Assembly (NCBI RefSeq): GCF_025421715.1 | Contig: NZ_JAOEFC010000001.1 | Span: 1,054,001-1,118,000, forward strand | Reading direction: 5' to 3' | DNA length: 64,000 bases | DNA from: Microbacterium festucae | GTDB lineage: Bacteria > Actinomycetota > Actinomycetes > Actinomycetales > Microbacteriaceae | Shown here: positions 27,915 to 35,798 of the stretch, in pieces | Position numbering within the stretch: position 1 is the stretch's first letter | How the letters are laid out: each line of letters starts with the position of its first letter | Made by a program: the position numbers and the translations under genes | Notes under the pieces: model-generated | Databases searched by the model: none | Told to the model about the DNA's origin: nothing | Seen by the model: only the letters and a program-made list of their open reading frames with translations

Positions 27915-28234
27915 AGCGCGTCGCCTCGATCATCGGCCTGCCGGCGGAGCACCGCGAGGAGTACGAGCGCCACCATGCGGCCGTCTGGCCCGCCGTGCTC
28001 GCACGCCTGACGGCCAGCAGCATCCGCAACTACTCGATCTACCGGCACGGCGAGCTGCTGTTCGCCTACTTCGAGTACGTCGGCGACGACTACGAGGCCG
28101 ATATGGCCGCCGTCGCCGCCGATCCCGAGACGCAGCGGTGGTGGGCGGTGCAGGAGCCGCTGCAGCGGCCGTTCGCCGATCGCGGCGAGGGCGAGTGGTG
28201 GTCGGAGATGCCGGAGATCTTCCACCTCGACTGA
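27911..28234 (+). CDS. L-rhamnose/L-fucose mutarotase family protein
   Basis: 107 residues of the RhaM ferredoxin-like family: MKRVASIIGLPAEHREEYERHH with the active-site His, AVWPAVLARLTASSIRNYSIY, and YEADMAAVAADPETQRWW with the paired Trp. It interconverts alpha and beta sugar anomers so that the dehydrogenase receives its preferred form. Here L-fucose is the likely substrate. Confidence 0.92.
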   Translation: MKRVASIIGLPAEHREEYERHHAAVWPAVLARLTASSIRNYSIYRHGELLFAYFEYVGDDYEADMAAVAADPETQRWWAVQEPLQRPFADRGEGEWWSEMPEIFHLD

Positions 28235-28279
28235 GCTCGGATCGATTCACGTCGATGATTGCTCATAGGTCACATGTAT

Positions 28280-28291
28280 GATCTAATGATC
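28280..28291. promoter_or_regulatory. Putative GntR operator before the sugar ABC transporter
   Basis: GATCTAATGATC, a near-perfect palindrome and the fourth member of the ATCnnATGA set, 60 bases before the transporter operon start. It would place transport under the same regulator as the catabolic genes. Confidence 0.55.
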
Positions 28292-28351
28292 GTGTAGTCG
28301 CCCGGGGAGGCGACTCGTCGTCAAAGAAGCCGACCGAGAAAGGCTCTGTCC

Positions 28352-29710
28352 ATGGCCGCACAGCAGCGCAGACACTTCACCCGCACCGTCGGTGCGGGCA
28401 TCGCCCTCACCGGGCTCATCGCCCTGACCGCCTGCTCGGGCGCCACGGGCGAAGTCAACAGCGACTACGGTTTCGCCACCGCCGAGCAGTCGGCGGACGG
28501 CGCGATCACCGTTTGGGTCGACGCGGCGCGCGAGCCGATCGCCAAGGCCTTCGAGGCCGACAACCCCGACGTGAAGCTCAACATCGAGACCTACGACGGC
28601 AACGCCGGCGGATCGGGCTCGTTCCAGACGAAGGTCGCCCTGTTCGACCAGTCGGGCGAGGGCTGGCCCGACGTGGTCTTCTCGACCCAGACCAACGACG
28701 CCTCGTGGGCGGCGAAGGAGACCAACGGAGTGCAGGCCTTCGCCGCACCGCTGAACCAGGGCTTCCTCGACGAGGACTTCCTCGACGGCTTCACCGCCGG
28801 CGCCAACGACCCGATGACCGTCGACGGCTCGGTGTACGGCCTGCGCAACGACCTCGCGCCGGTGGTGCTCTGGTACAACCAGGCGCTGCTCGACCAGTTC
28901 GGCTACGAGATCCCGCAGACGTGGGAGGACTACGAGGCGCTCAGCGACAAGCTCGCCGCCGAGCACCCGGGCTACATCCTCGGCTCGGTCGGCGACTCGT
29001 TCGTGGGCACCTACGTCTACTACTGGGGAGCCCAGGCGCCCATCTTCCAGCTCGACGGCAACACCTTCACGTCGGACTTCGAAGACGAGCACTCCGTGGC
29101 CATGACCGACATGCTCGACCACATGGTCGACAACGGCACGCTCGTGCAGGACAGCGTGTTCAGCGCCGGCTTCGTCGAGAACTACGCCGACAAGATCGTC
29201 GCGATGCCCGGCCCGGCCTGGTACTCGGGGGCGCTCTTCCAGAACCCCGACAGCCTGAACAACCCCGCCGGCGAGATCGGCGCGGCCGACCCGCTGTACT
29301 GGGACGGTCAGGACGAGGTCACCGGCAACGTCGGCGGCGGCGTCTGGTACGCCTCCAGCCACTCGACCAACCTCGACGCGGTGAAGAAGTTCCTCGAGTA
29401 CGTCATCGCCTCCGACAAGGCCGTCGAGCTCGCCTCGGGTCTGCCCGCCTACGACGCGGCGTCCTCGCAGTGGCTCGACACCCAGGCCTCCAGCGGCTAC
29501 TTCGCCGGCGACTTCAAGGCCGCCGTCGAGAAGGCCGCGGGCAGCGTCTGGAGCGGCTGGGGCTACCCGAGCTTCAGCCCCGAGACCGCCTACGCCGCGG
29601 TCGTCGTCCCGGGCCTTGCCGCGGGCAAGACCATCGCCGACCTCGTTCCCGACTGGCACACGCAGATCCTCAACGAGGCGCAGGTGCAGGGCTACGAGAC
29701 CGCCGAGTAA
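28352..29710 (+). CDS. Sugar ABC transporter substrate-binding lipoprotein (CUT1)
   Basis: 452 residues. The N terminus is a lipoprotein signal: basic RRHFTRTVG, hydrophobic GIALTGLIALTAC and lipobox LTAC. The mature part is a family 1 solute-binding fold (ITVWVDAAREPIAKAFE, PDVVFSTQTND, YGLRNDLAPVVLWYNQALLDQFG, GPAWYSGALFQNP, WYASSHSTNLDAVKKFLEYV). It captures the sugar outside the membrane for the two permeases that follow. L-fucose or fucosyl oligosaccharide is inferred from the context and the shared operator. A GAGAAAGG site precedes the ATG. Confidence 0.92.
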   Translation: MAAQQRRHFTRTVGAGIALTGLIALTACSGATGEVNSDYGFATAEQSADGAITVWVDAAREPIAKAFEADNPDVKLNIETYDGNAGGSGSFQTKVALFDQSGEGWPDVVFSTQTNDASWAAKETNGVQAFAAPLNQGFLDEDFLDGFTAGANDPMTVDGSVYGLRNDLAPVVLWYNQALLDQFGYEIPQTWEDYEALSDKLAAEHPGYILGSVGDSFVGTYVYYWGAQAPIFQLDGNTFTSDFEDEHSVAMTDMLDHMVDNGTLVQDSVFSAGFVENYADKIVAMPGPAWYSGALFQNPDSLNNPAGEIGAADPLYWDGQDEVTGNVGGGVWYASSHSTNLDAVKKFLEYVIASDKAVELASGLPAYDAASSQWLDTQASSGYFAGDFKAAVEKAAGSVWSGWGYPSFSPETAYAAVVVPGLAAGKTIADLVPDWHTQILNEAQVQGYETAE

Positions 29711-29779
29711 GCAGCAGCACACAGACAGGGCACGATCATCGCCACGACAGCGCAGCTGACGGCCCCCGCCGTCGGTCCC

Positions 29780-30679
29780 ATGAAGGGCCGACGGCGGGAG
29801 GTCCGCCGCACCCGCCCCGACCGCAGCCAAGCACGCATCGGCTACGCGTTCGTCAGCGGGTACACGATCCTCCTCCTCGCGTTCGGCCTCGTGCCGACGC
29901 TGTACGCGGTCTTCCTCGCGTTCACGAAGAACGGCGCCTTCGCGGGCTTCGACAACTTCGTGAAGGTGTTCGGCGACTACCGGTTCTGGCCGGCCGTGCA
30001 GCACGTGGCGGTCTACCTGATCGTGTGGCTGGTCTCGCTGACGCTGTTCGTGGTGCTGCTGGCCCTGATCGTCCACGCCGTGCGGCGCCGGTGGGTCTCG
30101 GCATCCGTGCGCTTCCTCTACTACATTCCGGGCGCCCTCGCCGGAGCGTCGAGCGTCATGCTGTGGCTCTTCCTGCTCGACCCCACCGTCAGCCCGGTCG
30201 CGGGTGTGCTGCGCGCCCTCGGGTTCGAGTCGTTCGTGCAGGTCGTCTCCATCGACAACCTGCCGATCATCTTCACGCTCATCGCGTTCTGGGCCGGTGC
30301 CGGCGGGTGGATCATCATCCTCTACGGGGCGCTCAACAACATCCCCGAAGAGGTCATGGAGGCCGCCCGCATCGACGGTGCCGGACCCATCGCCACCGCC
30401 TGGTTCATCCAGATCCCGCTGATGCGCAAGTGGATCTCGTACATGGTCGTCATGTCGCTGGCCGCCGGCACCCAGCTGTTCGTCGAGCCGCGCGTGCTCT
30501 CGCAGGCCTCGAAGGGCGTCGTGCCCCAGGACTACTCCCTCAACCAGCTCGCCTACCTGTACGCGTTCCGCCAGAACGACTTCAACGGGTCGGCGGCCAT
30601 CTCGCTGCTGCTGCTGACGGTCGCCGTCGTGCTGTCGGCGCTGTTCGTCTTCCGAGGAGGACTCTTTGAGCGCGACTGA
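29780..30679 (+). CDS. Sugar ABC transporter permease, MalF type
   Basis: 299 residues with six membrane segments (first GYAFVSGYTILLLAFGLVPT) and the EAA loop EEVMEAARIDGAGPIATAW, which contacts the ATPase. ATG 29780 has no ribosome site. The frame stays open upstream to about 29735 without an ATG, GTG or TTG start, so the true start could be a rarer codon (ATC 29735 or 29738, near a CAGGG) or translation may be coupled. It overlaps the next permease by 14 bases. Confidence 0.9.
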   Translation: MKGRRREVRRTRPDRSQARIGYAFVSGYTILLLAFGLVPTLYAVFLAFTKNGAFAGFDNFVKVFGDYRFWPAVQHVAVYLIVWLVSLTLFVVLLALIVHAVRRRWVSASVRFLYYIPGALAGASSVMLWLFLLDPTVSPVAGVLRALGFESFVQVVSIDNLPIIFTLIAFWAGAGGWIIILYGALNNIPEEVMEAARIDGAGPIATAWFIQIPLMRKWISYMVVMSLAAGTQLFVEPRVLSQASKGVVPQDYSLNQLAYLYAFRQNDFNGSAAISLLLLTVAVVLSALFVFRGGLFERD

Positions 30680-31619
30680 GCTGATCGTCCAGCCGAAGGG
30701 ACGCAAGCCCCGCATCTACCGCGGCCGCAGCGACGTGCAGACCGTGCGCCCCAGCCCCGCCCGCTGGATCGGACGGGTGCTCGCCTGGAGCGTCATCGGG
30801 TTCTTCGTGCTGTTCTTCGTGGTGCCGATGGTGTGGCTCGTGCTCGCGCCCACCAAGACGCCGCGGCAGCTGCTGCTCGACAACCCGTTCTCGTTCGGGG
30901 CGTTCCAGACCCTCGCGTCGAACTGGGGCGAGCTCATGGCCTTCCAGAACGGCATCGTCTGGACCTGGCTCGGCAACGCCGCCCTCTACTCGGGCGCGGC
31001 GCTCATCCTCGCGCTCGTGGTCAGCATCCCCGCCGGCTATGCGCTCGCGCTCGTCGAGTTCCGGTTCCGCAAGACCCTGCTGGCCGTGACGCTCATCATC
31101 ATGCTGATCCCGAACACGGCCCTCGTGCTGCCGATCTTCCTCGAGCTCAGCGCGCTGAAGCTGGTCGGCACCCCGCTGTCGGTCATCCTGCCGTTCTCGT
31201 TCTACCCGTTCGGGGTCTACCTGACCTACATCTACTTCTCCACCGCGGTCTCCCGCGACCTGCTCAACGCGGCGCGCATCGACGGCGCCGGCGAGTTCCG
31301 GGTGTTCGCGCAGGTGGCGATGCCGCTGGCGACCCCCGTGATCGCCCTGGTCGGCTTCTTCAACCTCATCGGCAACTGGAACAACTACTTCCTGCCGTTC
31401 GTCATGGTGCCGGGGCGCCGCGCCCCGATCCAGGTGGGCCTGGCCGAGCTGCTCTCCAACGTGCCGCTGTTCAACCCCACCACCGCCGGATCGGTCACCA
31501 TCGACCTGCCCGTGCTCGCCATGGCCACGATCCTCTCGGTCGCGCCCGTGCTCATCATCTTCCTGTTCTCGCAGCGCTTCCTCGTCAGCGGCCTCACCGC
31601 CGGCGGCACGAAGGAGTAG
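30666..31619 (+). CDS. Sugar ABC transporter permease, MalG type
   Basis: 317 residues. TTG 30666 is chosen because the AGGAGGA site lies four bases ahead and no ATG fits. It has a long cytosolic N terminus, then six helices (VLAWSVIGFFVLFFVVPMVW first) and the EAA motif RDLLNAARIDGAGEFRVF. The operon carries no ATP-binding subunit; as usual for CUT1 systems in actinobacteria a shared MsiK-like ATPase elsewhere would be used. The gene ends in a long convergent repeat region. Confidence 0.92.
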   Translation: MSATELIVQPKGRKPRIYRGRSDVQTVRPSPARWIGRVLAWSVIGFFVLFFVVPMVWLVLAPTKTPRQLLLDNPFSFGAFQTLASNWGELMAFQNGIVWTWLGNAALYSGAALILALVVSIPAGYALALVEFRFRKTLLAVTLIIMLIPNTALVLPIFLELSALKLVGTPLSVILPFSFYPFGVYLTYIYFSTAVSRDLLNAARIDGAGEFRVFAQVAMPLATPVIALVGFFNLIGNWNNYFLPFVMVPGRRAPIQVGLAELLSNVPLFNPTTAGSVTIDLPVLAMATILSVAPVLIIFLFSQRFLVSGLTAGGTKE

Positions 31620-31665
31620 CGCGGGGGGTGGGGTTGGGGGTCGGGGTCGGGGGTCGGCTCTCGGT

Positions 31666-31722
31666 CGAGTGTCCAAGGCACGCGGCATCCGGAGGTCGCC
31701 AGCGGCGTGTCTTGGACACTCG
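31666..31722. repeat. Inverted repeat of the GAGTGTCCAAGACACGC family, copy one
   Basis: Left arm CGAGTGTCCAAGGCACGC (31666-31683) and right arm GCGTGTCTTGGACACTCG (31705-31722), one mismatch, loop about 21 bases. The same arms recur twice at 49.2-49.4 kb, so this is a dispersed element. Confidence 0.85.
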
Positions 31723-31773
31723 GCGAGGTAGGACGCCCGGCGAGGCAGGACGCCCGGCGAGGCAGGACGCCCG
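31723..31773. repeat. 17-base tandem repeat, three copies
   Basis: Units GCGAGGTAGGACGCCCG (31723-31739) and GCGAGGCAGGACGCCCG twice (31740-31756, 31757-31773), directly abutting the inverted repeat. Confidence 0.9.
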
Positions 31774-31814
31774 GCGATAGCGGGCGGATCGGGCGGATCG
31801 CTGCTGTCACGCAG

Positions 31815-32112
31815 GTTGCGGGACCTGCCCGGGGCCAGGTCCCGCAGAGTGCGGTTGCAGACGCCGGATGCCGCAGGTTGCGGGACCCGCGCCGCGACCA
31901 GGTCCCGCAGAGTGCGGGTGCAGACGCGGGATGCCGCCGATTGCGCGACCCGCGCCGCGACCAGGTCCCACAGAGTGCGGGTGCGAGCGCGAGGGGCCGC
32001 AGGTTGTGAGACCCCGACCCGGGATCAGGTCCCACAGAGTGCGGGTGCGAGCGCGAGGCGCCGCAGATTGCGGGACCAGCGCCGAGGCCAGGTCCCACAG
32101 AGCGCGGCCCGC
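31815..32112. repeat. 63-base tandem hairpin array, five copies
   Basis: Units begin at about 31815, 31877, 31940, 32003 and 32067 (period 62-64). Each contains the pair GCGGGACC and GGTCCCGC (or GGTCCCAC) around a 12-15-base loop, followed by the conserved box CAGAGTGCGGG. Compensating changes are seen in unit four (GTGAGACC). It fills the convergent spacer up to the dehydrogenase stop. Both strands are open here but encode only repeat peptides. Confidence 0.9.
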
Positions 32113-32129
32113 GGGATCAGCCTCGGGCG

Positions 32130-33635
32130 CTACGCGCCGGCGAGCTCGAGCACGCCGTCGACGCGGCGGGGGAGGTCGGCGGGGCCGTCGCGGAGCTCGG
32201 CGGGCAGGAGGGCCTCGGGGGCGTCCTGCCAGGCGAGGGGGCGGAGGAACCGGCGGATCGCGGTGACGCCGACCGAGGTGTGCTGGGTATTCGTGGCCGG
32301 CCACGGGCCGCCGTGGTGCATGCCCCATGACACGCGCACGCCGGTGGGGAACCCGTCGAACACGATGCGCCCGACCCGCGGGGCGACGTCGTCGACGAAG
32401 GCGGCGATGGCGTCGGCATCCGCGGGCTCGCTGTGGATCGTGGCGGTGAGGGAGGCGGGCACGGCGTCGAGCGCGCGCACCACCTCGTCGAGCGCGCGGT
32501 AGCGCACGACCACCAGCAGCGGACCGAAGGCCTCTTCGGTGGCGGCCGGGGTGAGGTCGGCGGCGTCGATCTCGAGCAGCGCGGGGGTGGTGGTGAAGCC
32601 GTCGGGCCCGGCGGCCGGAGCGACGAGCGAGCGCGCACCGCCCTCCGAGATCAGGCGCCCGCGGATCTCGTCGAATGCGCCGTGGATGCGGGCGTTGAGC
32701 AGCGGCTGCGCCTGCGCCGCCTCGGCGCGGGCGACGAGGTCGTCGACGAGCGCGTCGGCTCCGTGGGGCACGAAGGCGACCCCCGGCTTGGTGCACAGCT
32801 GACCGGCCGAGCCGGTGACCGAGGCGAACAGGCCCTCGCCGATCGCGGCGGCGCGCGCGGCGACGGCGGCCTCGGTGATCACGAGCGGGTTGAGGCTCGA
32901 CAGTTCGCCGTAGAACGGGATCGGGGTCTCGCGCCGGTCGATGATGTCCTGCAGGATGCGACCGGTCGACAGCGACCCGGTGAAGCCGACCGCCGTGATC
33001 GCGGGGTCGGCCACCAGCGCCGCCCCCGGCTCCTGGCCGTAGACGATGCCGACGGTGCCCTCGGGGGCGCCGTACGCCCGCGCCGCTCCCTGCAGCACCT
33101 CGAACGAGCGCCGCGAGGTGAGCAGGTGCGACGAGTGCGCCTTGGCGACCACGGGACAGCCCGCGGCGAGGGCGGATGCCGTGTCGCCGCCGAGCACCGA
33201 GAAGGCGAACGGGAAGTTGCTGGCCCCGAACACCGCCACCGGGCCCAGGGGCACCAGCATCCGTCGCACGTCGGGTCCGGGTCCGAGCGGCGTCGGTCCG
33301 GCGTGGTCGATGACCGCCTCGAGGTAGCCGCCCTCGTCGACGGCGTCGGCGAACAGCCGCAGCTGGAACGCGCTGCGCGACAGCTCGCCGTTCAGGCGCG
33401 CCTCGGCCAGCCCCGTCTCGGACAGCGCCGCGGCGACCAGCGCCTCGCGGTCGGCCTCGACGGCGTCGGCGAGGGCGCGCAGCAGACCCGCGCGCCACCC
33501 GCGCGGCCGGGCGCGGAGCGCGCCGAAGGCCGCCACCGCCGCCTCGGTGATCGCGGCGAGCTCGGCCGGGGTGGTCTCGGCGATGCCGGTGTCGGTGCGC
33601 GCGCCGGTGCGCGGGTCGGTGGTGAGCAGGCTCAT
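32130..33635 (-). CDS. Alpha-ketoglutarate semialdehyde dehydrogenase-type aldehyde dehydrogenase
   Basis: 501 residues. The pattern is that of KGSA dehydrogenases: GASNFPFAFSVLGGDTASAL with AAGCPVVAKAHSSH, GFTGSLSTGRIL, catalytic Glu in FYGELSSLNPLV and catalytic Cys in AGQLCTKPG. It oxidises alpha-ketoglutarate semialdehyde to alpha-ketoglutarate with NAD(P), the last step of non-phosphorylating pentose and hexarate pathways. It is the last gene of the eight-gene operon and overlaps the FAH-type gene by ATGA, which is the enzyme that would make the semialdehyde. Confidence 0.9.
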   Translation of the reverse strand: MSLLTTDPRTGARTDTGIAETTPAELAAITEAAVAAFGALRARPRGWRAGLLRALADAVEADREALVAAALSETGLAEARLNGELSRSAFQLRLFADAVDEGGYLEAVIDHAGPTPLGPGPDVRRMLVPLGPVAVFGASNFPFAFSVLGGDTASALAAGCPVVAKAHSSHLLTSRRSFEVLQGAARAYGAPEGTVGIVYGQEPGAALVADPAITAVGFTGSLSTGRILQDIIDRRETPIPFYGELSSLNPLVITEAAVAARAAAIGEGLFASVTGSAGQLCTKPGVAFVPHGADALVDDLVARAEAAQAQPLLNARIHGAFDEIRGRLISEGGARSLVAPAAGPDGFTTTPALLEIDAADLTPAATEEAFGPLLVVVRYRALDEVVRALDAVPASLTATIHSEPADADAIAAFVDDVAPRVGRIVFDGFPTGVRVSWGMHHGGPWPATNTQHTSVGVTAIRRFLRPLAWQDAPEALLPAELRDGPADLPRRVDGVLELAGA

Positions 33636-34918
33636 CGCGCCGCCTCCGCAACCGCAGCCCCGGCCCCAGCCCCGGCCGAAGCCCCAGCCCCGGCCACAGC
33701 CCCGGCGCCGGCCGAAGCACCAGCACCAACAGAGCGCCCACCCAGCAGCCCGCGCCGCGCGAGCCCGGCGAACAGGTCGGCGATGCCGTAGTCCCACGGG
33801 GGCGTCTGCTCGGCCAGCTGCACCCGGTTCACGAGCGCGCCGAGGGCCGGGGTCGAGATCGACACGATGTCGCCGACGTGGTGGGTGAACCCGCGGCCGG
33901 GCTCGTCGCGATCGTCGATGGGCGCGAACATCGTGCCGAGATACAGCACGAGCCCGTCGGGGTAGCGGTGGTGGGCGCCGATGGCCTGCGCGACGAGGTC
34001 GGCGGGGTCACGGCTGATCTGGGCCATGTGCGACTGGGCGTGCATCTGGAAGCCGTCGTCGCCGGTGACCGACAGGGTCACGGTGGCGGTGCGCACGGCA
34101 TCCAGGTCGAACCCGTCGCCGAACAGGCGCACGAACGGGCCGACCGACGCCGAGGCGTTGTTGTCTTTCGCGTGGCCCAGCAGCAGCGCCGAACGGCCCT
34201 CGATGTCGCGCAGGTTCACGTCGTTGCCCAGGGTGGCCCCGACGATGGCGCCGGTCGACGAGACGACCAGCACGACCTCGGGCTCGGGGTTGTTCCACTG
34301 CGAGTCCGACCGGATGCCGACGGCCACGCCCGTGCCGACGGTGGCCAGCACCGGGGCCTTGGTGAACACCTCGGCGTCGGGGCCGATGCCGACCTCGAGG
34401 TACTGGCTCCACAGCCCCTCGGCGATGAGGTACTCCTTCAGCCGCGCGGCCTGCGGCGACCCGGGCACGAGCTCGCGCAGCTCGGATCCGATCGTGCCGA
34501 GGATGGCCTGCCGGGCGGCGTCGGCCTCGGCCGCCTCGCCGCGGGCACGCTCTTCGATGACGCGCTCGAGCATCGACACCGGGAAGGTGACGCCGGCCGC
34601 CTTGACCACGTGCAGGTCGATCGGCGACAGCAGCCACGGCCGCGCGGCGTCGCGGGTGGCGGGCACGGTGTTGGCGAGCACATCGGCGACCGTGCCGAGA
34701 GAGGGCCCGGATGCCGCGGCGACGGCCGCCGCCGGATCGGGCGCCTCGGTCAGCTCGCGCACCGTGGCGAACGTGCCGGTGACGTCGATGAGCTCGCCGC
34801 CGCGCACGGTCACGACCGCCGGCCCGTCGGCGCGCGGATCCCACGCGCGCCCGATGAGGATCGCGGTCTCGTCGGCGGGAAGGGCGACGGCGGTGCCGCC
34901 GGTCCAGTCGGTGCTCAT
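33632..34918 (-). CDS. FAH-family 2-keto-3-deoxy sugar acid dehydratase (XylX/AraD-like) with Gly/Ala tail
   Basis: 428 residues. The length and pattern fit the FAH-type dehydratases that convert 2-keto-3-deoxy-pentonates to alpha-ketoglutarate semialdehyde: ILIGRAWDPRADGPAVVTVRG at the start, WLLSPIDLHVVKAAGVTF, the metal block EPEVVLVVSSTGAIVGATLGND and FTHHVGDIVSISTP. The protein ends with a Gly/Ala/Ser-only tail of about 33 residues (GAGASAGAGAVAGAGA) encoded by a CCGGCC/CCAGCC repeat, not part of the fold. Partner of the KGSA dehydrogenase. An array of 10-base repeats lies upstream. Confidence 0.82.
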   Translation of the reverse strand: MSTDWTGGTAVALPADETAILIGRAWDPRADGPAVVTVRGGELIDVTGTFATVRELTEAPDPAAAVAAASGPSLGTVADVLANTVPATRDAARPWLLSPIDLHVVKAAGVTFPVSMLERVIEERARGEAAEADAARQAILGTIGSELRELVPGSPQAARLKEYLIAEGLWSQYLEVGIGPDAEVFTKAPVLATVGTGVAVGIRSDSQWNNPEPEVVLVVSSTGAIVGATLGNDVNLRDIEGRSALLLGHAKDNNASASVGPFVRLFGDGFDLDAVRTATVTLSVTGDDGFQMHAQSHMAQISRDPADLVAQAIGAHHRYPDGLVLYLGTMFAPIDDRDEPGRGFTHHVGDIVSISTPALGALVNRVQLAEQTPPWDYGIADLFAGLARRGLLGGRSVGAGASAGAGAVAGAGASAGAGAGAAVAEAAR

Positions 34919-34930
34919 GGTGTCTTCTCT

Positions 34931-34970
34931 CGTGACAGGTCGTGACAGGTCGGGACAGGTCGTGACAGGT
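34931..34970. repeat. Four phased 10-base direct repeats upstream of the FAH gene
   Basis: CGTGACAGGT four times in a row (third copy CGGGACAGGT), ending 12 bases before the ATG of the leftward FAH gene. A 10-base period puts every copy on the same helix face. It could be a regulator array, or a repeat in the leader RNA. Confidence 0.9.
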
Positions 34971-35012
34971 GGCGGGTCGGTGACGGCCAGGGACGCGTGG
35001 AGAGCCGCAGGC

Positions 35013-35798
35013 TCAGCGCCCGTGGAACACGCCGGGGCGGCGCTCGGCGAACGCGGCGCGGCCCTCGGCGGCATCCTCGGTGGCGAATGTGATGCCCTGC
35101 AGCTCGCGCTCGTAGGCGATCGCCTGGTCGAGCGGCAGGTTGAACGCGGCGCGCAGGGTGGCCTTGGCCGTCTCGGCGGCGATCGGCGGGCGCGAGGCGA
35201 TCGTGCGGGCGAGCTGCTGGGCGCGCGGCAGCAGGTCGTCGGCGGCGATGACCTCGCTCACCAGGCCCCACGCGAGGGCGCGCTGCGCGTCGATCGGGTC
35301 GCCGGTCATCAGCATCAGGGCGGCGTTGCTCGCCCCGATCGACCCGGCCAGCAGCGCCGACATGCCGCCGCCGCCGATCCACCCGAGGGTGATCTCGGGA
35401 GCGGCGAAGGTGGCGGTGTCGGCGGCGAGGCGGATATCGCAGGTGAGCGCGCTCTCGAGGCCGCCGCCGAACGCGTAGCCGTTGACCGCGGCGATCACGG
35501 GCTTGCGGATGGCCCGCAGCGCGTCGCAGTAGTCGCGGCGGTTGCGGAACTCCCACGGGGTCGCGTAGCGGTCGAGGGTGCGGATGTCGGATCCGGCACT
35601 GAACGCGCGGCCGGTGCCGGTGTAGACGACGGCGCGCACGGCGGGGTCGTCGTTGAGCGCGCCGACGATCCGCTCCAGCGCGTCCGACATCTCCTGGGTC
35701 ACCGCGTTGAGCTTCTCGGGCCGGTTCAGCCGCACGGTGGCGACGGGCCCGTCGACCTCGACGACGATCTGCTCGAGGGGGGACGCGTGCGTGCTCAT
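35013..35798 (-). CDS. Enoyl-CoA hydratase/isomerase (crotonase) family protein
   Basis: 261 residues. Crotonase fold with oxyanion segments GRAFSAGSDIRTLD and AVNGYAFGGGLESALTCDIR. Both hydratase glutamates are present, in GGGLESAL and in FAAPEITLGWIGGGG, so hydration of an enoyl-CoA is possible. The substrate is unknown; a CoA-transferase two genes upstream would supply the thioester. ATGA overlap with the solute-binding-like gene. The same family also contains isomerases, decarboxylases and hydrolases. Confidence 0.85.
   Translation of the reverse strand: MSTHASPLEQIVVEVDGPVATVRLNRPEKLNAVTQEMSDALERIVGALNDDPAVRAVVYTGTGRAFSAGSDIRTLDRYATPWEFRNRRDYCDALRAIRKPVIAAVNGYAFGGGLESALTCDIRLAADTATFAAPEITLGWIGGGGMSALLAGSIGASNAALMLMTGDPIDAQRALAWGLVSEVIAADDLLPRAQQLARTIASRPPIAAETAKATLRAAFNLPLDQAIAYERELQGITFATEDAAEGRAAFAERRPGVFHGR

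Noticed and set aside
31707..32009. A repeat-protein gene on the + strand inside the hairpin array.
   Set aside because: The frame exists only because the repeat length is close to a multiple of three; products on both strands are equally repetitive and there is no ribosome site.
31815..32112. A possible CRISPR array.
   Set aside because: Repeats are 62-64 bases and directly adjacent, there are no unique spacers and no cas genes; the units are self-pairing.
34931..34970. Plasmid-type origin iterons.
   Set aside because: The repeats lie inside a metabolic operon and no initiator gene is present, so a regulatory or leader role is more likely.
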